A stretch of 64,000 nt of DNA from Roseomonas acroporae (GTDB taxonomy: Bacteria > Pseudomonadota > Alphaproteobacteria > Acetobacterales > Acetobacteraceae): positions 1 to 64,000 of the forward strand of contig NZ_JALPRX010000023.1 of NCBI RefSeq assembly GCF_023223525.1. The letters are read 5' to 3'. Under the pieces are notes generated by a model. That model worked only from the letters and a program-made list of their open reading frames with translations, was not told the origin of the DNA and searched no databases. How positions within the stretch are numbered: position 1 is the first letter of the stretch; each line of letters opens with the position of its first letter. A program made the position numbers and the translations under genes. This document shows positions 36,179 through 44,843 of this stretch, piece by piece.

Positions 36179-36273
36179 GCGCCGGTTCGAGCGGCCGGCG
36201 GCGGGATGGCGAGGGCCGCCCCGTGCCGGGAAGCGGGGGCCGCCGGCTGCCCCGAGGCTCTCCCCCCGTTCCG

Positions 36274-36340
36274 TGGGCCCGGATCCCTTGGGCCCGGATC
36301 CCTGGACACGGACTCCTGGGCGCGAATCCCTGGGCGCGGA
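36274..36340. repeat. 15-nt tandem repeat, decaying
   Basis: Two exact units of TGGGCCCGGATCCCT (36274-36303) are followed by two to three diverged ones. Confidence 0.7.
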
Positions 36341-36442
36341 AAGGTCCCGCCGGACCGGTCCGCGCGCCGCTCGAACCGTCTCCGAGCTGACCAGGGCCTG
36401 GGCCGGTCGCATGGCCGGAAGCCGCCCGGCGCCGCGCCCGCG

Positions 36443-36538
36443 AGAGCCGTCCCTGCCCGGCCGTATCGGGCTGGAACGGCTCCAGCCTTTCGATCCGGCG
36501 CATCTTCCGAGCCGCCGGGCGCGTGCGCTCGGCCCGAG
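36443..36538 (+). repeat. Family 1 repeat, copy C (degenerate)
   Basis: Same orientation as copy A. GCTGGAACGGCTCCAGCC is followed by GCATCTTCCGAGCCGCCGGG, with the second hairpin reduced to GCGCGTGCGC. Its GATCCGGCGCATCTTCCG stretch is shared with copy F. Confidence 0.7.
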
Positions 36539-36585
36539 GTTGCCCGCGCGGCGCGGCCGCCGGCCCGTGCGGGCAGGGGGCGGGA

Positions 36586-38181
36586 TCAGCCCTCCTTGCG
36601 CAGGTTCCAGAAGGTGGCGAAGCCCGGCAGCACGCCGGAGAGGCCGCGCCGGTAGGCGGTGGCCTGGAAGTACTGGCCGAGCGGCACGAAGGGCACCGTC
36701 TCGAAGGCGCGGGCCTGCATCGCGGCCGCCGCGGCCTGCCGGGCGGGCAGGTCGGGCGCGTCGAACCAGCGGGCGCGCAGCGCCTCCAGCTCGGGGTCGT
36801 CGGGCCAGCCGAACCAGCCGGCCTGGCCGTTGGCGCGCAGCATGGTGTTGCCGGCCGGCGTCGCGTTGTCGGCGCCGGCGCTGAAGGTGACGAAGGCGCT
36901 CCAGCCGCCCTGCGAGGCCGGGGCGCGGCTGCCGCGCCGGGTGAGCACCGAGCCCCAGTCGATCGCCTGGTAGTCCACCACCATGCCGAGGCGCCGCAGC
37001 AGGTCGGCCACCACCTCGCTCATCGCGCGCAGGTGCGGGAAGTCCGTCGCCACCAGCAGCACCACCGGCTCGCCCGCGTAGCCGGCCTCGGCCAGCGCGC
37101 GGCGGGAGCGGCCGAGGTCGCGCGGGGCGGTCAGCACCGCCATGCCGGCCTCCGAGGCGTAGGGGCTGCCCGGGGTGAACACGCCGGCGGGGACGCGCCA
37201 CATGGCCGGGTCGTCGCCGGCGGCGGCGATCATGCAGTCCTGCTGCGGGATGGCGCCGAGCACGGCGCGGCGGACGCCCGGGTTGTCGAAGGGCGGGTGC
37301 AGGTGGTTCATGCGGAAGCCGCCGCAGTAGCCGGCCGGGTCCTGCACCTCGACGCGCAGCCGGGCGTTGCGGCGCAGCTGCGGCACGAGGTCGGGCAGCA
37401 CGAAGTCCCACCAGTCCACCTCGCCCGCCGCCAGGGCGGCGGCGGCGGTGGCGGGGTCGGGGGTGGTGAGCCATTCCACCCGGTCGAGATGCACCACCTT
37501 GGGGCCGGCGGTGCCGCTCGGCGTGCCGGCGGCGAGCGGCACGTAGTCGGGGTTGCGGGCATAGACGGCGCGGGCGCCGGGCACGCGCTCGGCCGCCACG
37601 AAGCGGAACGGGCCGCTGCCCACCATCTCCGTCACCTGGGTGGTGGCGGGGGTCAGGGCCAGCCGCTCGGGCATCATCGCCGGCATGTACACGCCCGACT
37701 TGCCGAGCGCGACGGGCAGCAGCGGGAAGGGCCGCCGCAGGCGGAAGACGAGGCGGCGGTCGTCGGCGGCGGCCAGCTCGTCGGTGGCGGCCATGAGCGT
37801 GCCGCCGAAGCCGTCGCGGCTGGCCCAGCGGCGGATCGAGGCGACGCAGTCGCGCGCCAGCACCGGCGTGCCGTCGTGCCAGCGCAGCCCCTCGCGCAGC
37901 GTCAGCGTCCAGCGGCGGCCGTCATCCTCCACCACGTGCCCGGCCACCATCTGCGGGTGCGGCGCGTAGCCCGCATCCTGGCCGTAGAGCGTGTCGAACA
38001 CCATGAAGCCGTGGTTGCGGGTGACGTAGGCGGTGTTCCAGTGCGGGTCGAGCGTCGAGAGGTCGGCCTGCGGGATGAAGCGCAGCGTCCGCGCGGCCGG
38101 GGTGCTCCCCTGGGCGCGCCCGATGCGCGGCGCGGCGAGCGTGGCGCCGATCCCGGCGGCGAGCAGTTGGCGTCGGCGCAT
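36586..38181 (-). CDS. ABC transporter substrate-binding protein, peptide/opine family 5
   Basis: 531 residues; ATG at 38181 with GGGAG upstream. A twin-arginine-like signal (MRRRQLLAAGIGATLAAPRI) precedes mature RTLRFIPQADLSTLDPHW, the family 5 start. Other markers are LREGLRWHDGTPVLARDCV and the C-terminal VPFVPLGQYFQATAYRR. It would bind oligopeptides or similar ligands in the periplasm. No permease or ATPase genes adjoin, so it is an orphan component. It diverges from the mscS-like gene. Confidence 0.93.
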   Translation of the reverse strand: MRRRQLLAAGIGATLAAPRIGRAQGSTPAARTLRFIPQADLSTLDPHWNTAYVTRNHGFMVFDTLYGQDAGYAPHPQMVAGHVVEDDGRRWTLTLREGLRWHDGTPVLARDCVASIRRWASRDGFGGTLMAATDELAAADDRRLVFRLRRPFPLLPVALGKSGVYMPAMMPERLALTPATTQVTEMVGSGPFRFVAAERVPGARAVYARNPDYVPLAAGTPSGTAGPKVVHLDRVEWLTTPDPATAAAALAAGEVDWWDFVLPDLVPQLRRNARLRVEVQDPAGYCGGFRMNHLHPPFDNPGVRRAVLGAIPQQDCMIAAAGDDPAMWRVPAGVFTPGSPYASEAGMAVLTAPRDLGRSRRALAEAGYAGEPVVLLVATDFPHLRAMSEVVADLLRRLGMVVDYQAIDWGSVLTRRGSRAPASQGGWSAFVTFSAGADNATPAGNTMLRANGQAGWFGWPDDPELEALRARWFDAPDLPARQAAAAAMQARAFETVPFVPLGQYFQATAYRRGLSGVLPGFATFWNLRKEG

Positions 38182-38449
38182 CGGCGGGCTCCCGGCAGGG
38201 GTGGGGCGGCGGGGGAGGGCGGGGGATCGCCTGCGGCACTGCAACAGATGCCGCCCGGCCTGTCGAGCGCGGCGCGTGGCGGTCCGGCGGCGGGCCGCCG
38301 CTCCCCGCCGCCGGCGCCTCCACCGCCATCCCGGCGGCAGGCCCGTGCCGCCGCCAACCGCCGGGGCCGCGGCGGCGCCGTTGCGCAGGCGCGCCGTTGC
38401 CACTGCGGAATCCGGCGCATCCAACGCCCGGCTGACGCGTCTTCCGGCC

Positions 38450-39271
38450 ATGGACCTCGATCTCAGCGTGGCGCTCCAGTCGCTGCACGGCATGGCCATG
38501 GGCGTCGTCGCCCGCCTGCCCTACATCGTCATCGCCGTCGTCATCTACGCGGCGTTCCACATGGCCGCGCGCGGGGTGCGCTCCCTGGTGCACCGGCTGA
38601 CGGACCGGCGCACGCGGCACCGCAACGCCGGGCTGGTGCTCGGGCGGCTCGCCGAGGGCGGCATCATGCTGCTCGGCGCGATGGTGGCGCTGATGGTGGC
38701 GATCCCGTCCTTCCAGCCCGGGCAGCTCATCCAGGTGCTCGGCATCGGCGGCGTCGCGATCGGCTTCGCCTTCCGCGACATCCTGCAGAACTTCCTGGCC
38801 GGCATCCTGATCCTGCTGACCGAGCCGTTCCGCATCGGCGACCAGATCGTGATCGGCGCCTACGAGGGCACGGTGGAGGACATCGAGACGCGCGCCACCT
38901 TCATCCGCACCTATGACGGGCGGCGGGTGGTGATCCCGAATTCCACCCTCTTCACCGACAGCGTGACGGTGAACACGGCCTTCGGCCGGCGGCGCCTGGA
39001 ATACGACTTCGCGATCGGCGACGGCGAGGACTTCGAGCGCAAGCGGCGGGTGATCCTGCGGGCGGCCGAGACGGTGCCCGGGGTGCTGCGCGAGCCGGCG
39101 CCGGAGGTGCGGCTGGTCGGGCTTTCCGGCGACGGGGTGACGCTGCGGGCGCGCTGGTGGATCGAGCCGCCCGCCAGCCGCGACGTGGTGGACAGCCGCG
39201 ACGGGGTGCTGGCGGCGGTCAAGCAGGCCCTGCTGCGCGACCGGCAGTCGGAGCGCCGGCAGGCCGCCTGA
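38450..39271 (+). CDS. Small-conductance mechanosensitive channel (MscS family)
   Basis: 273 residues, close to E. coli MscS length. Three N-terminal helices; the pore helix and hinge contain VLGIGGVAIGFAFRDILQNF, and LLTEPFRIGDQIVIGAYEG with the RTYDGRRVVIPNSTLF segment form the conserved beta domain. It should release solutes on hypo-osmotic shock. The ATG at 38450 places helix 1 (VARLPYIVIAVVIYAAF) normally. Confidence 0.95.
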   Translation: MDLDLSVALQSLHGMAMGVVARLPYIVIAVVIYAAFHMAARGVRSLVHRLTDRRTRHRNAGLVLGRLAEGGIMLLGAMVALMVAIPSFQPGQLIQVLGIGGVAIGFAFRDILQNFLAGILILLTEPFRIGDQIVIGAYEGTVEDIETRATFIRTYDGRRVVIPNSTLFTDSVTVNTAFGRRRLEYDFAIGDGEDFERKRRVILRAAETVPGVLREPAPEVRLVGLSGDGVTLRARWWIEPPASRDVVDSRDGVLAAVKQALLRDRQSERRQAA

Positions 39272-39315
39272 GTGACGCGCTGAGCGACGCGTCCTGCGGC
39301 CGGGGCGGCCGCCAA

Positions 39316-39394
39316 GCGCGGCCCCCGGGTCCCAGCCGCCCGGCGCGGCCCCCGGGACCCAGCCGCCCGGCGCGGCCCCGGAAGCGCAGCCGGG
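39316..39394. repeat. 27-nt tandem repeat
   Basis: Two near-identical 27-nt units (39316-39342, 39343-39369) beginning GCGCGGCCCCCGGG, then a truncated third. It lies between the mscS-like and der genes. Confidence 0.8.
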
Positions 39395-39444
39395 GCGCGC
39401 CTTTTGCGTTGGCCGCGCGGCGCCCGGCGCGCTACGGACCCCGC

Positions 39445-40779
39445 ATGCTGCCCACCATCGCCATCATCGGCCGGCCCAATGTCGGCAAGTCCTCGCTGTT
39501 CAACCGCCTGGTCGGCCGCCGCCTCGCCATCGTGGACGACACGCCCGGCGTGACGCGCGACCGCAAGGAGGCGGAGGCCACGATCGGCGGCCGACCCTTG
39601 CGCTTCATCGACACGGCCGGGCTGGAGGAGGCGCCGCCCGAGAGCCTGGCCGGGCGCATGCACGCCTCCTCCGAGGCGGCGATCCGGCAGGCTGACCTCG
39701 TGGTGTTCGTGATCGACGCGCGCGCCGGCATCACCCCGCCGGACCGCGCCTTCGCCGCCTGGCTGCGCCGGCAGAGCGTGCCGGTGCTGCTGGTCGCGAA
39801 CAAGACCGAGGGACGGCAGGGCGGCCTCGCCGCGATGGAGGGCTACGAGCTGGGCCTCGGCGACCCGCTGCCGGTCTCGGCCGAGCACGGCGAGGGCATC
39901 TCGGCCCTGCAGGCCGACATCCTGAACCTGCTGCCGGAGGCGCCGGAGGAGGAGGCGGGCGGCGAGGGGCGGCCGCTGCGCCTGGCCATCGTCGGGCGGC
40001 CGAACGCGGGCAAGTCCACCCTGCTCAACACGCTGCTCGGCGAGGAGCGGATGATTACCGGGCCGGAGCCCGGGCTGACGCGCGACGCGGTGCAGGTGGA
40101 ATGGTCCGACGCCGCGGGGCGCGTGCGCCTCGTGGACACGGCCGGGCTGCGCAAGCGCGCGCGCATCGAGGCGGCGCTGGAGAAGATGTCGGTGGGGGCC
40201 ACCATCGGCGCGCTGAAGGAGTGCGAGGTGGCGATCCTCGTGCTCGACGCGCTGCTCGGCATGGACGAGCAGGACCTGCGCATCGCCCGCCTTGCCGAGC
40301 GCGAGGGACGGGCCGTGGTGATCGCCCTGAACAAGTGGGACGCGGTGGAGGACCGCGCGGCGGCCCGCCGGCGAGTCGAGGACGTGCTGCAGACCAGCCT
40401 GGCGCAGAGCAAAGGCGTGCCGGTGGTGCCGATCTCGGCCGCGACCGGGCAGGGCGTGGACAAGCTGATGCCGGCGGTGCGGCGCGTCGAGGCGCTGTGG
40501 AACACGCGCGTGCCGACCGGCGCGCTGAACCGCTGGTTCGAGGCGGTGCTGGCCAGGCACCCGCCGCCGCTGGTGGACGGACGGCGGATCAAGCTGCGCT
40601 ACGCGACGCAGGCCAAGGCGCGGCCGCCGACGCTGCTGGTGTTCGGCACCCGCGCCGAGCAGCTACCCGAGGAGTACCGCCGCTACCTCGTCAACACCTT
40701 CCGCGAGGCCTTCGACATGCCCGGCGTGCCGATCCGCCTGCACGCGCGCGGCACGGCGAACCCGTTCGCGGAGGAGTAG
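39445..40779 (+). CDS. der: Ribosome biogenesis GTPase Der (EngA)
   Basis: 444 residues. Two tandem GTPase domains: first with GRPNVGKSS, DTPGVTRDR and DTAGL; second with GRPNAGKST (near residue 185), PGLTRDAV, DTAGLRKRARIE and NKWD. A C-terminal KH-like domain (LNRWFEAVLARHPPP, then RYATQAKARPPTLLVFG) completes the family architecture. It acts in 50S subunit assembly. Note NKTEG rather than NKxD in the first domain, as in some alphaproteobacterial Der proteins. Confidence 0.96.
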   Translation: MLPTIAIIGRPNVGKSSLFNRLVGRRLAIVDDTPGVTRDRKEAEATIGGRPLRFIDTAGLEEAPPESLAGRMHASSEAAIRQADLVVFVIDARAGITPPDRAFAAWLRRQSVPVLLVANKTEGRQGGLAAMEGYELGLGDPLPVSAEHGEGISALQADILNLLPEAPEEEAGGEGRPLRLAIVGRPNAGKSTLLNTLLGEERMITGPEPGLTRDAVQVEWSDAAGRVRLVDTAGLRKRARIEAALEKMSVGATIGALKECEVAILVLDALLGMDEQDLRIARLAEREGRAVVIALNKWDAVEDRAAARRRVEDVLQTSLAQSKGVPVVPISAATGQGVDKLMPAVRRVEALWNTRVPTGALNRWFEAVLARHPPPLVDGRRIKLRYATQAKARPPTLLVFGTRAEQLPEEYRRYLVNTFREAFDMPGVPIRLHARGTANPFAEE

Positions 40780-40875
40780 GGCGGGGCGTCGCGCCCTCGG
40801 GGCGCATCCGCCCTCCGGCCGTCCGCCCCACTCCCGTCCTGCCCGGTGCCGCCCGGTGCCGGACGGGAGGCACGC

Positions 40876-40985
40876 TGGAGCATTTTCAAGCTGAGCGTCC
40901 TCGCTCAGCGGCTCGGAAAATGCGGAAAAATCAGAAGGCTAGAGCCGTTCCGGCCTGATACAGTCAGGCTGGATCGGCTCTAGCG
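40876..40985 (-). repeat. Family 1 repeat, copy D
   Basis: GAGCATTTTC at 40878 pairs with GAAAATGC near 40916; an inner hairpin CTGAGCG-TCCT-CGCTCAG spans 40891-40908. The long hairpin has arms 40939-40958 and 40964-40983 with loop TACAG and one mismatch. It is almost identical to copy E 22.7 kb away. Its right edge supplies the stop codon of the small minus-strand ORF. Confidence 0.92.
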
Positions 40986-41189
40986 CTCGGCGGCCTGAGG
41001 CGCTGCGGCGAGCGCGGTGTCGACCATCTGCCGCTGCCCGCCGATGCCGATCGGCCCGCCGCCACGCAACGGCCCGGCCTGCGGCCGGCCCAGCGCGCCG
41101 CCGGCGACCAGCCGGCCCGGTTGCAGGATTCGCCCATCGGAGTCGCAAAGGGTCAGGAGCGGGAGGATGGGCAGACCCTGGTTGTTCAT
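40980..41189 (-). CDS. Small hypothetical protein
   Basis: 69 residues from the ATG at 41189, which has CAGGG about 8 nt upstream; an ATG at 41228 would give 82 residues. Unrecognised. The N terminus is hydrophobic (MNNQGLPILPLLTLCDSDG) and the rest Gly/Pro/Ala-rich. It is divergent from the amidase gene with a palindrome in between. Base composition of its upstream region is unusually AT-rich. The stop codon belongs to repeat copy D, so the frame may be fortuitous. Confidence 0.4.
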   Translation of the reverse strand: MNNQGLPILPLLTLCDSDGRILQPGRLVAGGALGRPQAGPLRGGGPIGIGGQRQMVDTALAAAPQAAER

Positions 41190-41209
41190 GACGATACCCT
41201 GCGATGTTG

Positions 41210-41224
41210 TGTAAGCAATGCTTA
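41210..41224. promoter_or_regulatory. 15-bp palindrome in AT-rich divergent region
   Basis: GTAAGCA-A-TGCTTAC, perfect 7-bp arms. On the minus strand TTGCAA lies 17 nt upstream of TAAGCA, so the palindrome would overlap a -10 box. It is a possible operator for a divergent pair; no regulator gene adjoins. Confidence 0.4.
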
Positions 41225-41388
41225 CCATTTACGCGCAATGGTTGCAAAGAATTAATTCCAATCTCCTTGCGGTCTTTGTCGTCTTCTGATTTGCAGCCTG
41301 AAATCGGTGAGCTGTCGCCGTCGGACCGATTGACCCCCGCCAACGCCCGGTCGCAGCCTCGCGCCCGGAAAGAGCGAGGCGAGGGCCA

Positions 41389-42846
41389 ATGACCCAGAAT
41401 GATCCCGGCCGGCACGGCGGGAATCCAGGCGGGCAGGACGCGCTGTGGTGCTGGGACGCCACGGCGCTCGCCCGGGGCATCCGCACGCGGCGCATCTCCA
41501 GCCGCGAGGCGACGGCGGCCTGCCTCGGCCGGCTGGAGCGGGTGAATCCCGCGCTCAACGCGGTGGTGGAGACCCTGGCCGACGCGGCGCTGGCCCAAGC
41601 CGATGCCGCCGACGCAGCGGTGCGCGCGGGCGAGCCCCTGGGGCCGCTGCACGGCGTGCCGGTGACGATCAAGGTCAACGTCGATCAGCAGGGCTGCGCC
41701 ACCACCAACGGCGCGGCGGCGCTGCGCGACGCGATCGCGGCCGAGGACAGCCCGGTGGTGGCGAACTGGCGGCGCGCGGGCGCGGTGTTCCTCGGCCGCA
41801 CCAACACGCCGGCCCTCTCCATGCGCTGGTACACCGACAACGAGCTGCACGGGCGCACGCTGAACCCGTGGGACGCGTCGCGCACGCCGGGCGGCTCCTC
41901 GGGCGGCGCCGGGGCGGCGGTGGCGGCGGGGATCGGGCCGCTGGCGCATGGCAACGACATCGGCGGCTCGGTCCGCTACCCGGCCTATTGCTGCGGCGTG
42001 CTGGGGCTGCGGCCGACCATCGGCCGCGTGCCGGCCTACAACCCGAGCCAGCCGGCCGAGCGGCTGCTGATCTCGCAGATCACCTCGGTGCAGGGGCCGC
42101 TGGCGCGCTCGGTGCGCGACATCCGCCTCGGCCTCGACGCCATGGCCGGGCGCGACGCGCGCGACCCGTGGTGGGTGCCGGCGCCGCCGGTCTCGGCCGG
42201 GCCGCGCAGCGTCCGCCCGCCGCGCGTCGCGCTGTTCGCCGCGGCCCCCGGCATCGAGGTCGATCCGGCGGTGGCGGCGGCGCTGCGCCGGGCGGCACGC
42301 TGGCTGGAGGAGGCCGGGCACGCGGTGGAGGAGGCGGCGCCGCCGCGCTTCGACGAGGCCGCGGCGCTGTGGAACGCCCTGATCCTGACGGAAGGGCAGT
42401 TCGGCCTGCTGCCGATGGTGGAGAGGTACGGCGACGCCAAGCTGCGCAAGCTCTGGGGCGAGGTGGCGGCGGCCGAGCCGCCGCTCGGCTTCGGCGAGTT
42501 CATGGCCGCCTCGGCGCGCCGCGCGACCATCCTGCGCGAATGGCAGGTGTTCCTGGAGCGCTACCCGGTGCTGCTGCTGCCGACGAGCTGGCAGCCGCCG
42601 CTGCCGGTGGACGGCGACCAGCGCGGCCTGGAGCGGGTGCGCTGGGAGATGGCGGCGCTCTCGCCGCTGATGGCCACGGCGATCCTCGGCCTGCCGGGGC
42701 TCTCGGTGCCGACCGGCGCGGAGTCGGGCGTGCCGGTCGGGGTGCAGCTCGTCACCGCGCGCTACCGGGAGGCGCTGGCCCTGGAGGCCGCCGAGGTGAT
42801 CGAGGCGCGGGCGCCGGCGGTGCGGGTAGTGGGCCCGGCGGGCTGA
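41389..42846 (+). CDS. Amidase signature family enzyme
   Basis: 485 residues. The catalytic triad is visible: Lys in GVPVTIKVNVDQQG, cis-Ser in RTPGGSSGGAGAAVAAG and nucleophile Ser in GNDIGGSVRYPAYCCGV. The first residues (MTQNDPGRHGGNPGGQ) are disordered and precede the family start at LWCWDATALARGIRTRRIS. It hydrolyses an amide in the cytoplasm. The Bug-type binding protein gene 92 nt downstream suggests uptake of the substrate or product. Specificity unknown. Confidence 0.93.
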   Translation: MTQNDPGRHGGNPGGQDALWCWDATALARGIRTRRISSREATAACLGRLERVNPALNAVVETLADAALAQADAADAAVRAGEPLGPLHGVPVTIKVNVDQQGCATTNGAAALRDAIAAEDSPVVANWRRAGAVFLGRTNTPALSMRWYTDNELHGRTLNPWDASRTPGGSSGGAGAAVAAGIGPLAHGNDIGGSVRYPAYCCGVLGLRPTIGRVPAYNPSQPAERLLISQITSVQGPLARSVRDIRLGLDAMAGRDARDPWWVPAPPVSAGPRSVRPPRVALFAAAPGIEVDPAVAAALRRAARWLEEAGHAVEEAAPPRFDEAAALWNALILTEGQFGLLPMVERYGDAKLRKLWGEVAAAEPPLGFGEFMAASARRATILREWQVFLERYPVLLLPTSWQPPLPVDGDQRGLERVRWEMAALSPLMATAILGLPGLSVPTGAESGVPVGVQLVTARYREALALEAAEVIEARAPAVRVVGPAG

Positions 42847-42938
42847 TCCGCCCTATCATCGGCACAAAGGGATTCCGCAACGGGATCCGGGCCGGCCGGC
42901 CTCGCCGCCGGCCGCCACGATGACGAGGGGACACGTCC

Positions 42939-43949
42939 ATGCAACGCCGCACGCTGCTCGCGGGCCTCGCGGCCCTGCCGCCCGCCGCGCGCGCCCAGGG
43001 CATCGCCGCCCCGCCGCCAGGCTATCCGGACCGCCCGATCAGCCTCGTCGTGCCCTTCACGCCCGGCGGCTCCACCGACATCGCCGCGCGCGTGCTGGCC
43101 GAGCGCATGGGCCAGCGCCTGGCCGGCGAGGGCTTCGCCAATGCCAGGCTGATCGTGGAGAACCGCGCCGGCGCGGGCGGCTCGGTGGGCTCCGAATACG
43201 TGCGCCGCGCGGCGCCGGACGGCTACACGCTGCTGGTCGCCACCGCCTCCTCGCACGGCTCCAACCCGGCCGCGCTGCCGCAGACCACGCCCTACGACCC
43301 GGTGGAGGATTTCACCGCCATCTCGGTGATCGGCGGCGGGCCGATGGTGCTGGTGGTGCCCAACGACTCGCCCTACCGCGACGTGGCCGCGCTGTTCGCC
43401 GCGCTGCGCCGGCCGGGCGCGCATGCGAGCTGGGCCACCTCCGGCGCCGGCGGCATCGGCCACCTGACCGGCGAGCTGATGCTGCACCGCGCCGGCATCG
43501 CGGGCGCCGAGCACGTGCCCTATCGCGGCGGCAGCGCGGTGATGGAGGCGCTGGCCAAGGGCGAGGTGGAATTCTCGCTGGAGGTGCTGGCCACCACCGC
43601 GCCGCACCTGCGCGACGGGCTCTCGCGCGCGCTGGCCGTCTCCTCGCTGCGCCGCACGCCGCTCTTCCCGGCCGTGCCGACGCTGGACGAGAGCGGGCTG
43701 CGCGGCTTCGACATCACCACCTGGAACGTGCTGCTCGGGCCGCGCGGCCTGCCGCCGGCCGTCGCGGAGCTGCTGAGCCGCACCGCCAACGCCGTGCTGG
43801 CCGATCCCGCCGTGCGCGAGCGCCTGAACACCGCCGGGGTGGAGCCGGCCGACCCCGGCAGCCCCGCCGCGACGCGCGCCTTCCTGACGGCGGAGCTGGC
43901 GAAGTTCCGCGGCATCGTCGCCGAGTCCGGGCTGCGGCTGAGCCGCTGA
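42939..43949 (+). CDS. Bug/TctC-family tripartite carboxylate transporter binding protein
   Basis: 336 residues with GAGGGGA before the ATG. Signal peptide MQRRTLLAGLAALPPAARAQG, possibly Tat-type. Family features: YPDRPISLVVPFTPGGSTDI, RVLAERMG and then VENRAGAGGSVGSEYV, the Pro-Gly-Gly ligand loop and the repeated GG turn. It binds a carboxylate in the periplasm. TctA/TctB membrane genes are absent here, as is common for Bug proteins. Likely transcribed with the amidase gene. Confidence 0.93.
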   Translation: MQRRTLLAGLAALPPAARAQGIAAPPPGYPDRPISLVVPFTPGGSTDIAARVLAERMGQRLAGEGFANARLIVENRAGAGGSVGSEYVRRAAPDGYTLLVATASSHGSNPAALPQTTPYDPVEDFTAISVIGGGPMVLVVPNDSPYRDVAALFAALRRPGAHASWATSGAGGIGHLTGELMLHRAGIAGAEHVPYRGGSAVMEALAKGEVEFSLEVLATTAPHLRDGLSRALAVSSLRRTPLFPAVPTLDESGLRGFDITTWNVLLGPRGLPPAVAELLSRTANAVLADPAVRERLNTAGVEPADPGSPAATRAFLTAELAKFRGIVAESGLRLSR

Positions 43950-44032
43950 GCGGAGCCGCCGGGGCCGGGGCGATCGGGCGCGCGGGCGCGAAGGGCCTTG
44001 CGATCGGGGGGCGGCCTGCCGGAGCATGCGGC

Positions 44033-44677
44033 ATGCGCCGCCTCGCCCTGCTGCTGTTGCTGCCCGCCGCCGCCCTGGCCCAGCCCGCCGGCCCGGCCCG
44101 GCCCGATGCCGCGCCCCCTCGCGGGGCCGCTCCTGGCTCTCCCGCTCCCGTTTCCCCGGGCGCCGCCGCGGCGGCGCCGCGCGGCGCCGAGGCCCGGCGC
44201 GCCGAGCTGGACCGGCTGTTCGACGCGCTGCGCACCGCGCCCGACGAGGCGTCGGCGGCGCTGGTGGAGATGCAGATCCGCGCCGCCTGGAGCCGCGCCG
44301 CCTCCCCGGCGGTGCTGCTGCTGATGAGCCGCGGCCAGCGCGATCTGCGCGCCAACGAGGCCGACGAGGCGCTGGAAGGCTTCGGCGACGCGCTGGTGCT
44401 GGCGCCCGACTACGCCGATGGCTGGGTGGCGCACGCGCAGGCGCGGGCGGCGCTGGGCGACGTTCCCGGCGCGGCGCGCGACCTGCGCGAGGCGCTGCGG
44501 CTGGAGCCGCGCCATTTCGGTGCCCTGCTGGCCCTGGCATCGCTGCAGGAGAGCACCGGCGACCTGACCGGGGCGCTGCGCAGCCTGGAGGCGGCGCTGG
44601 CGATCAGCCCGAAGCTGCCGGGCGGCGAGGCCCGCCGGCGCGACCTGCGCCGGCGGGCGCTCGGCGACAACACCTGA
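44033..44677 (+). CDS. Exported tetratricopeptide repeat protein
   Basis: 214 residues. Signal peptide MRRLALLLLLPAAALAQ, then a 35-residue Pro/Ala linker, then three or four helical TPR-like units (ALEGFGDALVLAPDYADGWV, ARDLREALRLEPRHFGALL, LRSLEAALAISPKLPG). TPR proteins act as scaffolds in envelope assemblies; this one has no diagnostic partner nearby. The ATG at 44033 has GGAG 9 nt upstream. Confidence 0.82.
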   Translation: MRRLALLLLLPAAALAQPAGPARPDAAPPRGAAPGSPAPVSPGAAAAAPRGAEARRAELDRLFDALRTAPDEASAALVEMQIRAAWSRAASPAVLLLMSRGQRDLRANEADEALEGFGDALVLAPDYADGWVAHAQARAALGDVPGAARDLREALRLEPRHFGALLALASLQESTGDLTGALRSLEAALAISPKLPGGEARRRDLRRRALGDNT

Positions 44678-44843
44678 TATGCGGGGCGGGATCGTTCGGG
44701 CCGTCCTGGAGGATCGGGGGGCTCAAGGGGCTGCGCTCCCTCGCGGGGTGCGGGGCGGCGCCGCGGGGCGGGTCGACGGGACCCGCCGTTCCGGGGCGGT
44801 GTCGGGCCGGGAGGCGCGGGCGTGGCCGGCCCGGCGCCGGCGT

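Larger units (their letters stand above)
36179..36585. other. Repeat-rich spacer
   Basis: 407 nt with no gene. It contains an imperfect 15-nt tandem repeat (36274-36340) and family 1 copy C (36443-36538). The two flanking genes converge here, so it probably carries terminators for both. Confidence 0.5.
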
